A DNA stretch of 35,812 bases from an uncultured Methylococcaceae bacterium (lineage in GTDB: Bacteria > Pseudomonadota > Gammaproteobacteria > Methylococcales > Methylococcaceae), in the NCBI GenBank assembly GCA_903911305.1, contig CAIWDB010000016.1:1-35812 (forward strand). Direction: 5' to 3'. The notes beneath the pieces were generated by a model, which did no database searches, was not told the origin of the DNA, and saw only the letters and a program-made list of their open reading frames with translations. Positions within the stretch are counted from its first letter, which is position 1. Every line of letters begins with the position of its first letter. Positions 34,188 to 35,812 of this stretch are shown piece after piece. The position numbers and the translations under genes were made by a program.

Positions 34188-34673
34188 TTATGCCTCATAT
34201 ACGGTGAGATTACCAGTTCGCCAGTATTTACCGTCCCAAGAAATAACATCACTTAAGTATTTGTAAATTCTTTTTTGGTTAAACCTTGGTGATCCATCTT
34301 TCTTAAACCAATGTGAGATTATAGTGGTCGGATATGGCGGGTTGAACCGTTTTCTAACATTCAGAGTTGGTTGCCAAAAATAAACAATTATAGATTCGGC
34401 AGTTTCAAGGTGCATACGCGAATGCTCAATCGGATAGTTAATATCGCCAAGCCAAATCTCAAGCTCTCGAGTAATTTCAAATAATTTATGGTGGTTTTTA
34501 AAACGATTCCTGTATAAACCCTCCGTAATTCCACAATACTGAATAAAAGACTCTTCTCTTTGGTATTTTTTCTTCCCTGCAAAAAGATACAGTCCATCCC
34601 CGTCATCAAGCATTTCGACTTCTTCGTAAGAATAAGGGCCACGCCAATGAATTTTTATTGTGAGAAGGTGCAT
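34188..34673 (-). CDS. GIY-YIG-like nuclease domain protein
   Basis: The product has 161 residues from the ATG at 34673. GDGLYLFAGKK is the possible first strand (in place of GIYxIG), then FIQYCGITEG, then LYRNRFKNHHKL, which fits the YxG and R-x-x-x-H spacing of GIY-YIG folds. ETAESIIVYFWQPTLNVRKRFN may hold the later Glu and Asn. The first motif is poor, so nuclease activity is doubtful. A longer frame starts at 34706, but a GTTAGGC core lies between the two starts. Confidence 0.5.
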   Translation of the reverse strand: MHLLTIKIHWRGPYSYEEVEMLDDGDGLYLFAGKKKYQREESFIQYCGITEGLYRNRFKNHHKLFEITRELEIWLGDINYPIEHSRMHLETAESIIVYFWQPTLNVRKRFNPPYPTTIISHWFKKDGSPRFNQKRIYKYLSDVISWDGKYWRTGNLTVYEA

Positions 34674-34862
34674 ATAAATAACGCCTAACTTTGAGTTAGC
34701 TATCATTTTGAAGCTTTACAAAAACCACTTTTGATACCTAACATCCCAAAACGATCATCAGTTATTGATCTGGTGTCCAACAAGATTAACAACCCCGTCA
34801 CTTTAGCAGGTCAAAAGCGTCATCCTCTCTGTCCATTTCGCTTCAACAACGAAACGACTAGA

Positions 34863-34916
34863 TTGATCTCCAATCTACTCGATAAATAATGGAAATGCAA
34901 TACGACGCGACCAACC
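34863..34916 (+). repeat. first copy of a promoter-like direct repeat
   Basis: TTGATC (34863-34868), 16 bases and AATAAT (34885-34890), followed by ATGG, match the promoter region at 35546-35599 at about 41 of 54 positions. This copy has a weaker -10 box and no gene that I can support after it. The remainder of the gap 34707-34957 holds nothing else clear. Confidence 0.6.
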
Positions 34917-34957
34917 GGGTATCTCGCTACGTGGCGAGTGTGCTATGGAACGATTCC

Positions 34958-35212
34958 TTAAGCACATGGAGCTTGATACTGGGCTACAGGTATCGGGCGC
35001 TCAATGGCAACGGAGTTTCGCAACGCCTTGATACGCTCTATTTCGTGCATAGTTTGCGCTGTGAAGTAAGACACCCCACAATGCGGACATGTCCATAACG
35101 GTAATTCCTCGATCACTAATAGTGAACTTCCTCGACCGAAACTCCGGGTCACTTGGCGCTTTTGCACACCCGGTTTTCCGCAGGAGGCGCAGAGTTGCTC
35201 AGAGGAGGTAGG
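34958..35212 (-). CDS. YgiT-type zinc finger antitoxin-like protein, start unclear
   Basis: The conserved part has about 84 residues. The zinc finger is CASCGKPG with CPHCGVSYF, and the tail is AQTMHEIERIKALRNSV, as in YgiT/MqsA-type zinc-finger proteins. It follows the DUF4258 gene, the usual partner, and overlaps its end by about 14 bases. No ATG, GTG or TTG stands at the expected start; the nearest in frame is a GTG at 35299, deep inside the DUF4258 gene. The end given here marks where similarity begins, not a proven start. Confidence 0.65.
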   Translation of the reverse strand, partial: PTSSEQLCASCGKPGVQKRQVTRSFGRGSSLLVIEELPLWTCPHCGVSYFTAQTMHEIERIKALRNSVAIERPIPVAQYQAPCA

Positions 35213-35480
35213 CGGTAATGACGAAGAGCTTGCCCGTCGGGCCGATTTTGACGACCGTTTCGGCTTGTCGTTCGTCGAGTGTGTGACCTCGGATAACACA
35301 CTTAACTTCTCTGGTATGGTTGTCTCGCTGTCGCTCGACGATTTCGCCAGAGAAGATGACGTTTTCAAGGTCAAGGATCGTGATGTTGTCATCGTCTAGT
35401 TCCTCGGCTGCGTGAATGGAAACAACATAGTTGAGCGAACGGATGCATTCTCGGATTCGGGTTATGGTCGGTTCTGCCAC
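35199..35480 (-). CDS. DUF4258 protein (toxin-like)
   Basis: The product has 93 residues from a GTG. IRECIRSLNYVVSIHAAEELDDD, then IFSGEIVERQRD and VKCVIRGHTLDERQAETVVKI match DUF4258, which is thought to have a RelE-like fold and pairs with YgiT-type zinc-finger proteins in toxin-antitoxin modules. The module lies between two copies of one promoter-like repeat. Confidence 0.85.
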   Translation of the reverse strand: MAEPTITRIRECIRSLNYVVSIHAAEELDDDNITILDLENVIFSGEIVERQRDNHTREVKCVIRGHTLDERQAETVVKIGPTGKLFVITAYLL

Positions 35481-35545
35481 TCAACTAGCTCGCTTTCTAC
35501 AAAATTTAGGTGATTCTTGGAGAGCAACAAAAATATTCTGAATAA

Positions 35546-35573
35546 TTGAGTTCCAATCTACTCGATTTATAAT
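35546..35573 (+). promoter_or_regulatory. sigma-70 promoter of the methyltransferase gene
   Basis: TTGAGT (35546-35551) and a perfect TATAAT (35568-35573) are separated by 16 bases. The gene at 35621 starts 47 bases further on. A decayed copy lies at 34863-34890. Confidence 0.65.
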
Positions 35574-35620
35574 GGGTTTGCAACACGCCATCGCCAACCT
35601 AACCGAACCCACCAAAGATC

Positions 35621-35812
35621 ATGACCACACCCCCAGACGACTTAGACTTACCCACCATCTCCGCCATCACGCTAGACCATTACAACCAACGGGCGGAGGA
35701 TTTTTGGGAAGGGACTCGCGACCATGATGTGCGGCAGAATATCGAGGCATTATTGCAAACCATCGAAGGCGAGCCGCCGTTTAAGCTACTGGATTTTGGC
35801 TGCGGGCCGGGG
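35621..35812 (+). CDS. SAM-dependent methyltransferase, N-terminal part
   Basis: The first 64 residues are visible; the gene leaves the window on the right. ITLDHYNQRAEDFWEGTRDHD and then FKLLDFGCGPG (SAM motif I) indicate a class I methyltransferase. The ATG at 35621 is the first in frame. A strong promoter stands upstream. The substrate is unknown. Confidence 0.85.
   Translation, partial: MTTPPDDLDLPTISAITLDHYNQRAEDFWEGTRDHDVRQNIEALLQTIEGEPPFKLLDFGCGPG

Noticed and set aside
31469-34768. 14-base inverted match (ATCAATAACTGATG and its complement) around the accessory region
   Set aside because: A match this short is expected by chance in a window of this size and it does not extend on either side.
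34889-35098. 69-codon frame after the first promoter-like repeat
   Set aside because: It overlaps the end of the YgiT-type gene on the other strand and its product has no recognisable pattern; the promoter copy is decayed.

Overview
The window looks like chromosomal DNA of a gammaproteobacterium, most likely a methane oxidiser of the order Methylococcales. The clues are an NAD-linked tungsten/molybdenum formate dehydrogenase of the fdsGBACD type, moderate GC, and abundant REP-like palindromes with TTCCCAAGCT/AGCTTGGGAA arms. This placement is an inference; no rRNA or other marker gene is present. I saw no tRNA, rRNA, CRISPR array or complete insertion sequence.

Layout. (1) 1-584: the tail of a PlsC-like acyltransferase and a small antitoxin-like gene. 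(2) 660-5054, minus strand: a complete arsenic resistance operon in the order arsR-arsD-arsA-arsC-acr3, with its promoter and ArsR-type operator. A palindromic repeat sits in frame inside arsA. (3) 5413-7977, minus strand: a zinc-ribbon membrane metalloprotease-like protein, a GNAT acetyltransferase and a PuuE-type allantoinase. (4) 8517-19731, plus strand: formate dehydrogenase genes. fdsG and fdsB are separated from fdsA, fdhD and fdsD by about 5.2 kb of unrelated small genes: a clan AA protease, a DUF4160/DUF2442 pair, a secreted SUMF1-domain protein, HicB-like copies, a broken MazF module, a DUF1311 protein and a methyltransferase. (5) 19884-25127: two methyltransferases converge on a 1130-residue fusion protein that joins 2-oxoacid dehydrogenase E1-alpha, E1-beta, a lipoyl domain and a ketoacyl-ACP synthase III. 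This is the most unusual gene in the window. (6) 25170-31380, minus strand: DUF2339-DUF3999-CreD, an envelope protein operon lying directly upstream of the fusion gene. (7) 31587-35480: an EmrE-type drug exporter, then an accessory region of toxin-antitoxin genes (HicAB, an antitoxin with a degraded RelE-like toxin, DUF4258/YgiT zinc finger), an HXXEE membrane protein, a DUF2283 protein and a GIY-YIG-like protein, mixed with several palindromic repeats. (8) 35621-end: the start of a methyltransferase.

How the genes work together. The Fds enzyme oxidises formate to CO2 and makes NADH, the last energy step of C1 oxidation. FdhD supplies sulfur to its cofactor and FdsD helps assembly. The ars genes sense As(III), reduce arsenate, hand arsenite from ArsD to ArsA and export it through Acr3. 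The fusion protein could decarboxylate a 2-oxoacid, hold the acyl group on its own lipoyl arm and pass it to its own condensing domain. That would be a self-contained starter-unit or acyl-transfer machine, but this mechanism is inferred from domain order only.
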